Shown here piece by piece: positions 8,817-16,628 of a stretch of DNA of 64,000 bases. Source of the stretch: Streptomyces omiyaensis (GTDB lineage: Bacteria > Actinomycetota > Actinomycetes > Streptomycetales > Streptomycetaceae); assembly GCF_014650895.1 (NCBI RefSeq), contig NZ_BMVV01000002.1, positions 532,204-596,203 of the forward strand, given 5' to 3'. The notes beneath the pieces were generated by a model. That model did not search any database, was not told the origin of the DNA, and saw only the letters and a program-made list of their open reading frames with translations. The translations under genes were made by a program, and so were the position numbers. Every line of letters starts with the position of its first letter. Within the stretch, counting starts at the first letter, position 1.

Positions 8817-9368
8817 GTGAACGGGACACCGGACGACTCCACGCACCACGACCGGGTCGAGCTCGCCTACCCCGTCGTCCTCGCCGACGTGCGCGAGGCG
8901 GTGCGGGTCAGCCTGGGGGCGGCCCGCTGGTGGCGGGTGCTGCGACGGGTCGCGTACGGCACCGCGGTCCTCGCCCTCCTGATCGCCGCCCTGGAGCTGC
9001 TGCTCCCGGGCGCGAAGGAGACGGGGACCGTCGTCGAGATGACCGCGCTCGGCGTCGCCGTCGTCGCCGTGCTCCACCTGACGGGCTGGGCGGTCGCCCG
9101 GGCGTTCCACCGGGCCGCCCGCGCCCAGGGCGGCGAGGCCGGCGTCGTCGTCGACGCCGAGAGCGTCCGGTGGACCTCCCGGGAGGCCGACGCCGTGATC
9201 CGCTGGGCGCTGCTGCCCCGGTACGTGGAGACCGACCGGCTCTTCGTCCTGCTCACGCCCCGGTCGACCGGCTCCGGCTTCGCCTACCTGCCCAAGCACG
9301 GCCTCGCCGACCCGGACGGCGCCGACCGGCTCCGGGCCCTCCTGGACCGGCACAGCCGGCGCCTGTGA
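8817..9368 (+). CDS. YcxB-like membrane protein
   Basis: The 183-residue protein has two membrane helices (about residues 43-62, VLALLIAALELLL, and 73-95, MTALGVAVVAVLHLTGWAVA). The C-terminal domain, VVVDAESVRWTSREADAVIRW through FVLLTPRSTGSGFAYLPKHGL, matches the general pattern of YcxB-like proteins (membrane-anchored PH-like fold). TACGAT at 8804-8809 is seven bases before GTG 8817 and there is no Shine-Dalgarno, so translation is probably leaderless. It is convergent with zur, with a shared terminator hairpin between them. Confidence 0.7.
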   Translation: MNGTPDDSTHHDRVELAYPVVLADVREAVRVSLGAARWWRVLRRVAYGTAVLALLIAALELLLPGAKETGTVVEMTALGVAVVAVLHLTGWAVARAFHRAARAQGGEAGVVVDAESVRWTSREADAVIRWALLPRYVETDRLFVLLTPRSTGSGFAYLPKHGLADPDGADRLRALLDRHSRRL

Positions 9369-9380
9369 CCCGACGCGAAA

Positions 9381-9412
9381 GGGCCCGCACCGGATCGCTC
9401 CGGTGCGGGCCC
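9381..9412. terminator. Bidirectional terminator hairpin
   Basis: A perfect 14-bp stem (9381-9394 with 9399-9412) with loop TCGC lies between the converging YcxB-like gene and zur. There is no long T tract, which is usual for high-GC terminators. Confidence 0.75.
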
Positions 9413-9426
9413 GCTCGTATGTCAGG

Positions 9427-9837
9427 TCACTTCGCCGCGCACTCCGCGCAGGTGCCGAAGATCTCCACGGTGTGCGCCACGTTCACGAAGCCGTGCTCGG
9501 CCGCGACCGTCTCGGCCCACTGCTCCACCATCGGGCCCTCGACCTCGACGGCCTTGCCGCAGGCGCGGCAGACCAGATGGTGGTGGTGGTCGTCCGAGGA
9601 GCAGCGGCGGTAGACGGTCTCGCCGTCGCTGGTGCGCAGCGCGTCCACCTCGCCCGCGTCCGCCAGGGACTGGAGGGTGCGGTAGACGGTGGTCAGGCCG
9701 ACGGAGTCACCGCGGTGCTTGAGCATGTCGTGCAGTTCCTGCGCGCTGCGGAACTCGTCCACTTCGCTCAGCGCTGCGGCCACGGCGGCGCGCTGCCTGG
9801 TCGAGCGGCCGCGTACGGGGGGTCCTGCCGTCGCCAC
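9427..9837 (-). CDS. zur: Zinc uptake regulator Zur (Fur family)
   Basis: Fur-family repressor of 136 residues that binds DNA when loaded with zinc. The winged helix lies in residues 10-75 (TRQRAAVAAALSEVDEFRSA, VGLTTVYRTLQSLADAG). The metal sites follow: DDHHHHLVCRACGK and a C-terminal CAEC pair, giving the CxxC...CxxC structural zinc site. It is the first gene of a same-strand cluster with znuB and znuC downstream of znuA. Two Zur-box-like sites precede znuA, which supports zinc rather than iron specificity. Confidence 0.95.
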   Translation of the reverse strand: MATAGPPVRGRSTRQRAAVAAALSEVDEFRSAQELHDMLKHRGDSVGLTTVYRTLQSLADAGEVDALRTSDGETVYRRCSSDDHHHHLVCRACGKAVEVEGPMVEQWAETVAAEHGFVNVAHTVEIFGTCAECAAK

Positions 9838-9896
9838 GGGGGCCTCCTTGATGTATCCGTTGCCCCCGCCATTCTGCCAGTCCCCCCTGACCCGGG

Positions 9897-10793
9897 TCAG
9901 ACCCTGACGTCGTCCGCGGGCTTGCGGCCCCCCGGGACGGTGGTGTCGCAGCCGTCGCCGGCGGCGGCCGCGGCGGCCCGGGCCCGTCGCCGGGCGAGCG
10001 GGGCGGCCAGCAGCGTCATGAGGACGAAGACCCCGATCGCGTACAGGACGATCGTCGCGCCGGGCGGGACGTCCTGGTAGTACGAGGTGACCGTGCCGGC
10101 CAGGGTGACGGTGACGCCCGTCGCCACGGCGAGGACGAAGGTCGCCCGGAAGGACTTGGACAGCTGCTGGGCGGCGGCGACCGGCACCACCATGAGCGCG
10201 CTGACCAGGAGCAGGCCGACGACCCGCATCGCGACGGTGACGGTGACGGCGGCGGTGACCGCGATCAGCAGGTTGAGCAGCCGCACCGGCAGGCCGGTGA
10301 CGCGGGCGAACTCCTCGTCCTGGCTGACGGCGAAGAGCTGCCTGCGCAGGCCGACGGTGACCAGGACGACGAAGGCCGCCAGGACGCCGATCGCCGTGAT
10401 GTCCTCGGGCGAGACGGTGGAGAGCGAGCCGAAGAGGTACGAGGTGAGGTTGGCGTTGGAGCCGGTCGGCGAGAGGTTGATCAGCAGCACGCCGCCGGCC
10501 ATGCCGCCGTAGAAGAGCAGCGCGAGCGCGAGGTCGCCGCGGGTCTTGCCGTACGACCTGATCAGCTCCATCGCGACCGAGCCGGCGACGGCGACCAGGG
10601 TGGCCATCCAGACCGGGCTGGAGTTCAGCAGGAAGCCGAGGCCGACGCCGGTCATGGCCACGTGCCCGATGCCGTCGCCCATCAGCGCCTGGCGGCGCTG
10701 GACGAGGTAGATGCCGACGGCGGGCGCGGTGACGCCGACGAGGACGGCGGCGAGGAGCGCCCGCTGCATGAAGGCGGGTTCGAGGAAGTCCAT
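9897..10793 (-). CDS. znuB: Zinc ABC transporter permease
   Basis: Integral membrane subunit of 298 residues from the ABC-3 metal permease family. It contains about eight hydrophobic segments, the early motif LMGDGIGHVAMTGVGLGF typical of ZnuB/MntB proteins, and a C-terminal basic tail. Together with ZnuC (two bases upstream) and ZnuA it imports zinc. Zinc is preferred over manganese because of the adjacent zur gene and the His-rich binding protein. Confidence 0.93.
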   Translation of the reverse strand: MDFLEPAFMQRALLAAVLVGVTAPAVGIYLVQRRQALMGDGIGHVAMTGVGLGFLLNSSPVWMATLVAVAGSVAMELIRSYGKTRGDLALALLFYGGMAGGVLLINLSPTGSNANLTSYLFGSLSTVSPEDITAIGVLAAFVVLVTVGLRRQLFAVSQDEEFARVTGLPVRLLNLLIAVTAAVTVTVAMRVVGLLLVSALMVVPVAAAQQLSKSFRATFVLAVATGVTVTLAGTVTSYYQDVPPGATIVLYAIGVFVLMTLLAAPLARRRARAAAAAAGDGCDTTVPGGRKPADDVRV

Positions 10794-10795
10794 GG

Positions 10796-11563
10796 TCAGG
10801 TCAGCAGTCCCGTGCGGAGCGGCTCGCCGGCCGCGTGCGGATGTACGTGGTCGTGACCGGGCAGCGCGTGCTGTCCGACGCCCTCGGGCGGCGGCCCGTC
10901 GTGCACGACGCAGCCGTCGCGCAGCACGACCGCGCGGTCGATGAGGGGCTCCAGCGGGCCCAGCTCGTGCAGGACGAGGAGGACGGTGGTGCCGCCGGCG
11001 ACCTGCTCGCGCAGGGTCGTGGCGAGCACCTCCTGGCTGGCGAGGTCCACGCCGGCCATCGGCTCGTCCATGATCAGCAGTTCGGGCTCGGAGGCGAGCG
11101 CCCGGGCGATCAGGACCCGCTGGTGCTGGCCGCCGGAGAGCGCGGAGACGGAGTCCCCGGCCCGGTCGGCGAGGCCGACGAGCGCGATGGCCCGCTCGAC
11201 GGCGGCCTTGTCGGCCCTGGTCGCGAAGCCGAACCCGCGGCGGGAGAGCCGGCCGGAGGAGACGACCTCGCGGATGGTGGCGGGGACGCCGGCGGCGGCG
11301 GTGGTGCGCTGGGGGACGTAGCCGACCCGGGCCCAGTCGCGGAAGCGCCTGCGCTCGGTGCCGAAGAGCTCGATGGTGCCGCCGGTCAGCGGGACCTGGC
11401 CGATGACCGCGCGGACGGCGGTGGACTTGCCGGAGCCGTTGGCGCCGAGCAGCGCGACGACCTCACCGCGGTGGACGGTGAGGTCGACGCCCCGCAGGAC
11501 GGGGCGCGCGCCGAGGGCCGCGGTGGCTCCGCGGACGGAGATGACGGGCTGGTCGTCGCTCAC
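10796..11563 (-). CDS. znuC: Zinc ABC transporter ATP-binding protein
   Basis: ATPase subunit of 255 residues. Walker A LLGANGSGKST (about residue 37), Q-loop VGYVPQR, signature LSGGQHQRVLIARAL and Walker B LLIMDEPMAGVD are complete, so it is a functional ABC ATPase. The C-terminal tail is His-rich (GQHALPGHDHVHPHAAGE), which may bind zinc. It lies 12 bases after znuA and 2 before znuB, so the three form one operon. Confidence 0.94.
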   Translation of the reverse strand: MSDDQPVISVRGATAALGARPVLRGVDLTVHRGEVVALLGANGSGKSTAVRAVIGQVPLTGGTIELFGTERRRFRDWARVGYVPQRTTAAAGVPATIREVVSSGRLSRRGFGFATRADKAAVERAIALVGLADRAGDSVSALSGGQHQRVLIARALASEPELLIMDEPMAGVDLASQEVLATTLREQVAGGTTVLLVLHELGPLEPLIDRAVVLRDGCVVHDGPPPEGVGQHALPGHDHVHPHAAGEPLRTGLLT

Positions 11564-11575
11564 GAGGGGGGCCTC

Positions 11576-12574
11576 CTACTCGGCGCCGAGAGCGGTCTTC
11601 AGTGCGGCGAGGTTCGACCGCATGACCTCGAAGTAGTCATCGCCCCTGGACTTCTCCGTGATTCCCTCCAGCGGGTCGAGCACGTCGGTCCTCAGACCGG
11701 TGTCGGCCGCGAGGGTCTTCGCGGTCTTGTCGCTGGCGAGCGTCTCGAAGAAGACGGTGGAGACCTTGTCGGCCTTCGCGACGTCCTGGAGCTCCTTGAC
11801 GCGGGCGGGGCTCGGCTCCGACTCGGGGTCGACGCCGGTGATGCCCTCCTGCTCCAGGTGGTAGCGCTCGGCGAGGTAGCCGAAGGCGGAGTGGGTGGTG
11901 ATGAAGGTCCGGGTGGCGGTGGACTTCAGGCCCGTCTCGAACTCGGTGTTCAGGTCGCCGAGCTTCTTCACCAGGGCGGCGGTGTTCTTCTCGTAGTCGG
12001 CGGCGTGGTCCGGGTCGGCCTTGGCGAAGGCGGCGCCCACGCCCTTGGCGACCTCGGCGTACTTCACGGGGTCGAGCCAGACGTGGGGGTCGGTGCCGGC
12101 CTCGGAGCCGTGGTCGTGGTCCTCGTGGGCGTCGCCCTCGTGGGACTCCCCGCCCTCGTGGGCGTGGTCGTGGCCTTCGCCGGCCGAGGCGCCGTGGGCT
12201 TCGAGGGAGGTGAGGGTGGCGGCGTCGACGGTGTGCTCCACGCCGGCCTGGGCGATGGCCTCGTCGACGGCGGGCTGGACGCCCTTGAGGTAGAGGAGGA
12301 CGTCGGCGTCGGCGAGCTCGCCGACCTGCCGGGGCTTGAGCTCCAGGTCGTGGGGCTCGACGCCGGGCTTGGTCAGGGTCTGGACGGCGACGTGGCCGCC
12401 GCCTATCTGCTCGGCGAGGTACTGCACGGGGTAGAACGAGGCGACGACGTCCAGCTTGCCGTCCGTCCCCTTGTCCGCGGCCGAGGAGCTCCCGCCGCAG
12501 GCGGAGAGGGTGACGAGCGCGAGGGTGACGGCTCCGGAGACGGCGGTGGCGGGTATCAGACGGCGTACGTTCAT
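11576..12574 (-). CDS. znuA: Zinc-binding lipoprotein ZnuA
   Basis: Extracellular solute-binding protein of the ABC zinc importer. The start MNVRRLIPATAVSGAVTLAL leads into lipobox LSAC, so the mature protein is lipid-anchored. After VASFYPVQYLAEQIGG comes a His/Asp/Glu-rich loop (about residues 125-155, GHDHAHEGGESHEGDAHEDH), the mark of zinc-specific ZnuA. Metal-ligand motifs GVEPHDLELKP and TDPHVWLDP are present. I chose ATG 12574: GAAAAT is seven bases upstream and TTGACA stands 18 bases before that, a good leaderless promoter. Two Zur boxes overlap this promoter. ATG 12583 is an alternative start. Confidence 0.92.
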   Translation of the reverse strand: MNVRRLIPATAVSGAVTLALVTLSACGGSSSAADKGTDGKLDVVASFYPVQYLAEQIGGGHVAVQTLTKPGVEPHDLELKPRQVGELADADVLLYLKGVQPAVDEAIAQAGVEHTVDAATLTSLEAHGASAGEGHDHAHEGGESHEGDAHEDHDHGSEAGTDPHVWLDPVKYAEVAKGVGAAFAKADPDHAADYEKNTAALVKKLGDLNTEFETGLKSTATRTFITTHSAFGYLAERYHLEQEGITGVDPESEPSPARVKELQDVAKADKVSTVFFETLASDKTAKTLAADTGLRTDVLDPLEGITEKSRGDDYFEVMRSNLAALKTALGAE

Positions 12575-12588
12575 GACACTCATTTTCA
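12574..12588 (-). promoter_or_regulatory. Zur box 1 (znuA start/-10)
   Basis: Minus-strand TGAAAATGAGTGTCA differs at one position from the actinobacterial Zur-box pattern TGRNAAYNRTTNTCA as I recall it. It overlaps the -10 hexamer and the first base of the proposed znuA start, so zinc-loaded Zur would block transcription. Confidence 0.65.
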
Positions 12589-12595
12589 ACAAAAC

Positions 12596-12610
12596 TGGAA
12601 ACGGTTGTCA
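12596..12610. promoter_or_regulatory. Zur box 2 (znuA -35)
   Basis: TGGAAACGGTTGTCA fits the pattern TGRNAAYNRTTNTCA at every defined position. It overlaps the TTGACA -35 element of znuA (minus strand, 12611-12606). The two boxes are 22 bp apart centre to centre, about two helix turns, so two Zur dimers would lie on one face of the DNA. Confidence 0.7.
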
Positions 12611-12739
12611 ATTGCCGAAGCTGTGGTCCGGGCCACGCGCTCCTCGGGGCCGCCGGCCACCGAACCGATTTGATACGGGGGGTGCGGGCGCCGGTAACCT
12701 GTGGCATTCGCACTTCGTCGTCGTAATGAAGAGAGCACC

Positions 12740-14122
12740 GTGGCCGCCGACAAGATCGACACCATCGTCAGCCTGAGCAAGCGCCGTGGCTTCGTCTACC
12801 CGTGCAGCGAGATCTACGGCGGTCAGCGTGCCGCCTGGGACTACGGACCGCTGGGTGTCGAACTCAAGGAGAACATCAAGCGCCAGTGGTGGCGTTACAT
12901 GGTCACCGCGCGCGAGGACGTCGTCGGCATCGACTCGTCGGTCATCCTGGCGACCGAGGTCTGGGAGGCGTCCGGTCACGTCGCCACCTTCACCGACCCG
13001 CTGACCGAGTGCACCTCCTGCCACAAGCGCTTCCGCGCGGACCACCTGGAGGAGGCGTACGAGGAGAAGCACGGCCGCCTCCCCGAGAACGGCCTCGCCG
13101 ACCTCAACTGCCCCAACTGCGGCAACAAGGGCACCTTCACCGAGCCGAAGAACTTCTCCGGCCTCCTCGCCACCCACCTCGGCCCGACCCAGGACAGCGG
13201 CTCCGTCGCCTACCTGCGCCCGGAGACCGCGCAGGGCATCTTCACCAACTTCGCCCAGGTCCAGCAGACCTCGCGCAAGAAGCCCCCGTTCGGCATCGCG
13301 CAGATGGGCAAGTCCTTCCGGAACGAGATCACTCCGGGCAACTTCATCTTCCGGACCCGCGAGTTCGAGCAGATGGAGATGGAGTTCTTCGTCAAGCCGG
13401 GCGAGGACGAGGAGTGGCAGGAGTACTGGATGCAGCAGCGCTGGAACTGGTACACCGGCCTGGGCCTGCGCGAGGAGAACATGCGCTGGTTCGAGCACCC
13501 GCAGGAGAAGCTCTCCCACTACTCGAAGCGCACCGCCGACATCGAGTACCGCTTCTCCTTCGGCGGCAGCGAGTGGGGCGAGCTGGAGGGCGTCGCCAAC
13601 CGCACCGACTACGACCTGAGCGCCCACTCCAAGGCCTCGGGCGCCAACCTGACCTACCTCAACCAGGAGACGGGCGAGCGCTACACGCCGTACGTCATCG
13701 AGCCCGCCGCCGGTGTCGGCCGCACGATGCTCGCCTTCCTGCTCGACGCCTACACCGAGGACGAGGCCCCCAACGCCAAGGGCGTCATGGAGAAGCGCGT
13801 CGTGCTGCGCCTCGACCACCGCCTGGCCCCGGTCAAGGCCGCCGTCCTGCCGCTCTCCCGCAACGCGCAGCTCTCCCCGAAGGCCAAGGGCCTCGCGGCG
13901 GACCTGCGGCAGAACTGGAACATCGACTTCGACGACGCCGGCGCCATCGGCCGCCGCTACCGCCGTCAGGACGAGATCGGCACCCCGTTCTGCATCACCG
14001 TCGACTTCGACACCCTCGAGGACAACGCGGTGACCGTGCGCGAGCGCGACACCATGAAGCAGGAGCGCGTCTCCCTCGACCAGATCCAGGGCTACCTGGC
14101 CAGCCGCCTGATCGGCGCCTGA
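12740..14122 (+). CDS. glyS: Glycyl-tRNA synthetase (dimeric, class II)
   Basis: Charges tRNA-Gly. The 460-residue protein is the single-chain eukaryote/archaea-like form used by actinobacteria: [18 protein letters not shown] at the N-terminus, [19 protein letters not shown] for class II motif 2, and an inserted zinc-binding region with two CxxC pairs ([16 protein letters not shown]). The C-terminal anticodon-binding domain ends [16 protein letters not shown] 12740, preceded by GAAGAGAG, gives the expected N-terminus; the frame is open upstream to 12701. It is divergent from znuA across the Zur-box region. Confidence 0.96.
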   Translation: MAADKIDTIVSLSKRRGFVYPCSEIYGGQRAAWDYGPLGVELKENIKRQWWRYMVTAREDVVGIDSSVILATEVWEASGHVATFTDPLTECTSCHKRFRADHLEEAYEEKHGRLPENGLADLNCPNCGNKGTFTEPKNFSGLLATHLGPTQDSGSVAYLRPETAQGIFTNFAQVQQTSRKKPPFGIAQMGKSFRNEITPGNFIFRTREFEQMEMEFFVKPGEDEEWQEYWMQQRWNWYTGLGLREENMRWFEHPQEKLSHYSKRTADIEYRFSFGGSEWGELEGVANRTDYDLSAHSKASGANLTYLNQETGERYTPYVIEPAAGVGRTMLAFLLDAYTEDEAPNAKGVMEKRVVLRLDHRLAPVKAAVLPLSRNAQLSPKAKGLAADLRQNWNIDFDDAGAIGRRYRRQDEIGTPFCITVDFDTLEDNAVTVRERDTMKQERVSLDQIQGYLASRLIGA

Positions 14123-14147
14123 CCCCGGCGGCGCCCGGCGCGCCGCG

Positions 14148-14180
14148 AAGCCCCCGGTCCGGGTTCCGGACCGGGGGCTT
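14148..14180. terminator. Bidirectional terminator hairpin
   Basis: A perfect 15-bp stem (14148-14162 with 14166-14180) with loop GTT, flanked by AAG...CTTT, lies between converging glyS and the TetR gene. Confidence 0.8.
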
Positions 14181-14198
14181 TCCCGTGCGCGCGGCGGC

Positions 14199-14792
14199 TC
14201 AGGCCCGGCGCAGCGCCCTCAGGACGAGGGAGAGGACGGCCTCGAAGGCCGGCTCGATGCCCGGGGCGGACCAGTCGGCGGCGTGGGCCGGGTCGTGGAA
14301 GCGGTCGGTGGCGTCGAAGACGGCCCGGGCGGTGGTGGCGACGTCGGGGTCCGCGGCGGCGAAGGCCCCGTCCCGGATCCCGTCCGCGACGATGGCGGCG
14401 ATCTGCTCCACCAGGTGGTCCACGTGGCGGTCGACGACCGCGCTGTTCTCACCGATGAGGACCATGTACGTCGCCATCAGCTCGGGGTCGCCGCCCGCCT
14501 TCTGCCGCTTCATCGCGAAGAGGTGGCGCAGCCAGCCGCCCAGCCGCTCGTCGGCGGGCCCCCGGCCCTCGGCGTACGGGCGGAGCTCGACGACGTTCCG
14601 CTCCAGCCAGCGCTCGGTGACCGCCTCGCGCAGCGCCGCCTTGGTGCGGAAGTGGCGGTAGACGCTGCCGTGGCTCACGCCGAGGACCCGGGCCACGTCC
14701 ACGACGGTCGCCTTCGCGGGCCCGTACCGCCGCAGCACCTCCTCGGTCGCTTCGAGGATGCGCTCGGCGGTGAGGGTTTCGGTGGCGGCCAT
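14199..14792 (-). CDS. TetR-family repressor
   Basis: The 197-residue repressor has its HTH at residues 8-55 (ERILEATEEVLRRYGPAKAT, VLGVSHGSVYRHFRTKAALR). The C-terminal ligand domain includes FAMKRQKAGGDPELMATYMV, a segment I know from TetR proteins with the extended C-terminal domain. It starts 17 bases after the aldo/keto reductase stop on the same strand, so both genes probably form one operon that it represses through the palindrome at 15873-15896. The ligand is unknown. Confidence 0.88.
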   Translation of the reverse strand: MAATETLTAERILEATEEVLRRYGPAKATVVDVARVLGVSHGSVYRHFRTKAALREAVTERWLERNVVELRPYAEGRGPADERLGGWLRHLFAMKRQKAGGDPELMATYMVLIGENSAVVDRHVDHLVEQIAAIVADGIRDGAFAAADPDVATTARAVFDATDRFHDPAHAADWSAPGIEPAFEAVLSLVLRALRRA

Positions 14793-14809
14793 GGACCCGA
14801 CAGTACCCG

Positions 14810-15817
14810 TCAGTGCTCGCTGTCCAGGTGGGCCATCTGCGCGGCCGGGTAGCGGTCGCCCGCGGCGGCGCCCGCCGGGACGGCCGCCTCGATCGCGGCC
14901 AGGTCGGCCGGGTCGAGCACGACCTCCAGGGAGCCGAGCGCCTCGGCGAGCCGGGCCCGGGTGCGCGCGCCGACCAGCGGCACGATGTCGTCGCCCTGCG
15001 CCAGGACCCAGGCGATCGCGGCCTGTGCCACCGAGACGCCCTTGGCCTCGGCGACGGCCCGCAGCCGGTCGACGAGGTCGAGGTTGCGGTGCAGGTTCTC
15101 GCCCTGGAAGCGGGGGCTCATGCCGCGGAAGTCGCCGGGGGCGAGCGCCCGGTCGCGGGTGAAGTGGCCGCTGATCAGGCCGCGGGAGAGGACGCCGTAC
15201 GCGGTGACGCCGACGCCCAGCTCGCGGGCGGCCGGCAGGATCTTCTCCTCGATGCCCCGGGAGACCAGCGAGTACTCGATCTGGAGGTCCGCGATCGGGG
15301 CGACGGCGGCGGCCCGGCGCAGGGTGTCCGCGCCGACCTCGGAGAGGCCGATGTGCCGGACGTGTCCGGCCTCGACCAGCTCGGCGATGGCGCCGACGGT
15401 CTCCTCGATCGGCACGTCGGGGTCGACGCGGGCGATCCGGTAGACGTCGATGTGGCCGGTGCCGAGCCGCTGGAGCGAGTACGCGGCGAAGTTCTTCACC
15501 GCCGCCGGCCGGCCGTCGTATCCGGTGAAGCCGCCTTCGACGGTCCGCAGCGCGCCGAACTTCACGCTGGTCAGCGCCTGCTCGCGGCGGGCGGCGGGCG
15601 CGGTCCGCAGCGCCTCGGCGATGAGCAGCTCGTTGTGCCCCATGCCGTAGAAGTCGCCGGTGTCGAGGAGGGTCACGCCGGCCTCCAGGGCCGCGTGGAT
15701 CGTCGCGACCGATTCGGCCCGGTCGGCCTCGCCGTAGAGCGCGGACATGCCCATGCAGCCGAGCCCGAGGGCGGAGACGGCGGGACCGGTGGTGCCGAGG
15801 GAGCGGGTGGGAAGCAT
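14810..15817 (-). CDS. Aldo/keto reductase (lacks the usual catalytic His)
   Basis: NADPH-dependent carbonyl reductase of the YakC/AKR13-like group, 335 residues, TIM barrel. LDTGDFYGMGHNE supplies the catalytic Asp and Tyr, and LTSVKFGALR the Lys. At the place of the catalytic His the sequence reads IDVYRIARVDPD, with Ala instead of His. AGGAGA five bases before ATG 15817 fixes the start. It is first in an operon with TetR and follows an operator-like palindrome, so it probably responds to a toxic aldehyde or quinone-type compound, which is inference. Confidence 0.88.
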   Translation of the reverse strand: MLPTRSLGTTGPAVSALGLGCMGMSALYGEADRAESVATIHAALEAGVTLLDTGDFYGMGHNELLIAEALRTAPAARREQALTSVKFGALRTVEGGFTGYDGRPAAVKNFAAYSLQRLGTGHIDVYRIARVDPDVPIEETVGAIAELVEAGHVRHIGLSEVGADTLRRAAAVAPIADLQIEYSLVSRGIEEKILPAARELGVGVTAYGVLSRGLISGHFTRDRALAPGDFRGMSPRFQGENLHRNLDLVDRLRAVAEAKGVSVAQAAIAWVLAQGDDIVPLVGARTRARLAEALGSLEVVLDPADLAAIEAAVPAGAAAGDRYPAAQMAHLDSEH

Positions 15818-15872
15818 GGCGGTCTCCTGAGGGGAGGAGGGGTGGGGGTGCCCTTCAACCATGACATGACCG

Positions 15873-15896
15873 ATGACAGATTTCAATATTTGTCAT
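15873..15896. promoter_or_regulatory. Palindrome ATGACA-N12-TGTCAT, probable TetR operator
   Basis: The 24-bp element has perfect outer 6-bp arms and an AT-rich, partly symmetrical centre (GATTTCAATATT). It lies 56 bases upstream of the aldo/keto reductase start, in the only AT-rich patch nearby, in front of an operon that encodes a TetR repressor. This position and form are what an autoregulatory TetR operator would show. Confidence 0.55.
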
Positions 15897-16004
15897 TCAA
15901 TGGGTGATGGCGGTGGCGGTGACGAGGACGGGGAGGGCGGCGCCGGCGGCGGGCGGCCGGAAAACCGGATGCGCCGTCCGGGGCCGCGTCGGTACGGTGC
16001 GGGC

Positions 16005-16034
16005 ATGTTTGCTCACCTCCCGATCTACGAGTGA
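16005..16034 (+). CDS. Possible leaderless nine-residue peptide
   Basis: ATG 16005 stands six bases after TACGGT (15993-15998), the usual leaderless architecture in this window. It opens a frame of nine codons, MFAHLPIYE, and TGA. The DUF6243 gene follows 58 bases later with its own ribosome site. It could be a translated leader or chance; I know of no homologue. Confidence 0.3.
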   Translation: MFAHLPIYE

Positions 16035-16092
16035 GAGCGGCGCGCAGGCCGATCCACCGACCACCGCCCACCTCATCGAAGGGGAGAACCCC

Positions 16093-16269
16093 ATGGCGAA
16101 GAGCCGCAACAACCTCCTCGGCGTCGGCGGACAGCGCAAGAAGCTGTCCCGCGCCGAACAGCACGGCGCCGGCCAGGGCCGCACCGCCGACCGCCTGTCC
16201 GCGGAGGAGCGCAAGCAGGACCTCCTGAAGAAGATGCGCGAGCGCAACCAGGACCCCGCCACCGAGTAG
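16093..16269 (+). CDS. Small basic protein, DUF6243-like
   Basis: The 58-residue, highly basic protein (MAKSRNNLLGVGGQRKKLS, then AEERKQDLLKKMRERNQ) matches a short actinobacterial family of unknown function that I recall as DUF6243. The charge pattern and terminal helix suggest binding to nucleic acid, which is inference. AGGGGAG seven bases before ATG 16093 sets the start; the frame is open upstream but without such a signal. A strong terminator hairpin follows at 16281. Confidence 0.75.
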   Translation: MAKSRNNLLGVGGQRKKLSRAEQHGAGQGRTADRLSAEERKQDLLKKMRERNQDPATE

Positions 16270-16280
16270 TCGCCGATGCC

Positions 16281-16314
16281 GGGGGCCCGGTCCGCAGCCG
16301 CGGACCGGGCCCCC
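16281..16314 (+). terminator. Terminator hairpin after the DUF6243-like gene
   Basis: A perfect 15-bp stem (16281-16295 with 16300-16314) with loop AGCC starts 12 bases after the stop codon. Confidence 0.75.
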
Positions 16315-16323
16315 CGCCGTCCC

Positions 16324-16361
16324 CGCCCGGCCCTCCGCCGCCCTCGCCCGGCCCTCCGCCG
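16324..16361. repeat. Two 17-bp direct repeats, 21-bp period
   Basis: CGCCCGGCCCTCCGCCG occurs at 16324-16340 and 16345-16361 in a C-rich spacer; similar but degenerate units follow. Confidence 0.7.
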
Positions 16362-16628
16362 TCCCCGCCCTGCCCGCCGCCCGCGCGTGCCGGGCGCCCG
16401 CCGTCGAGGAGTGAAGCGTCACGGGCACCCGCGGCGGCACCGTCGCGGCACCCTGTGCCACCGGGTCCGGAGGCGGGCCCGCCACGGGTCCGGCCGTCGC
16501 CGCCGGCCGCCGGACCCGGTGGCCGGCACCGGTGGGGAGGCCCGGCCGTGCCCGGCTCCCGGGGCGGGCGGGGGCGGATCGCCGGGCCGTCCCCCGGGCG
16601 GTGCGGCGCGGTGCGGGACAATGGGGCC

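Larger units (their letters stand above)
16270..16628. other. Non-coding spacer before dusB
   Basis: This 359-base stretch contains the terminator at 16281-16314, C-rich direct repeats at 16324-16361 and, at its end, the probable leaderless promoter of dusB (GACAAT, 16617-16622). I see no gene in it. Confidence 0.6.
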
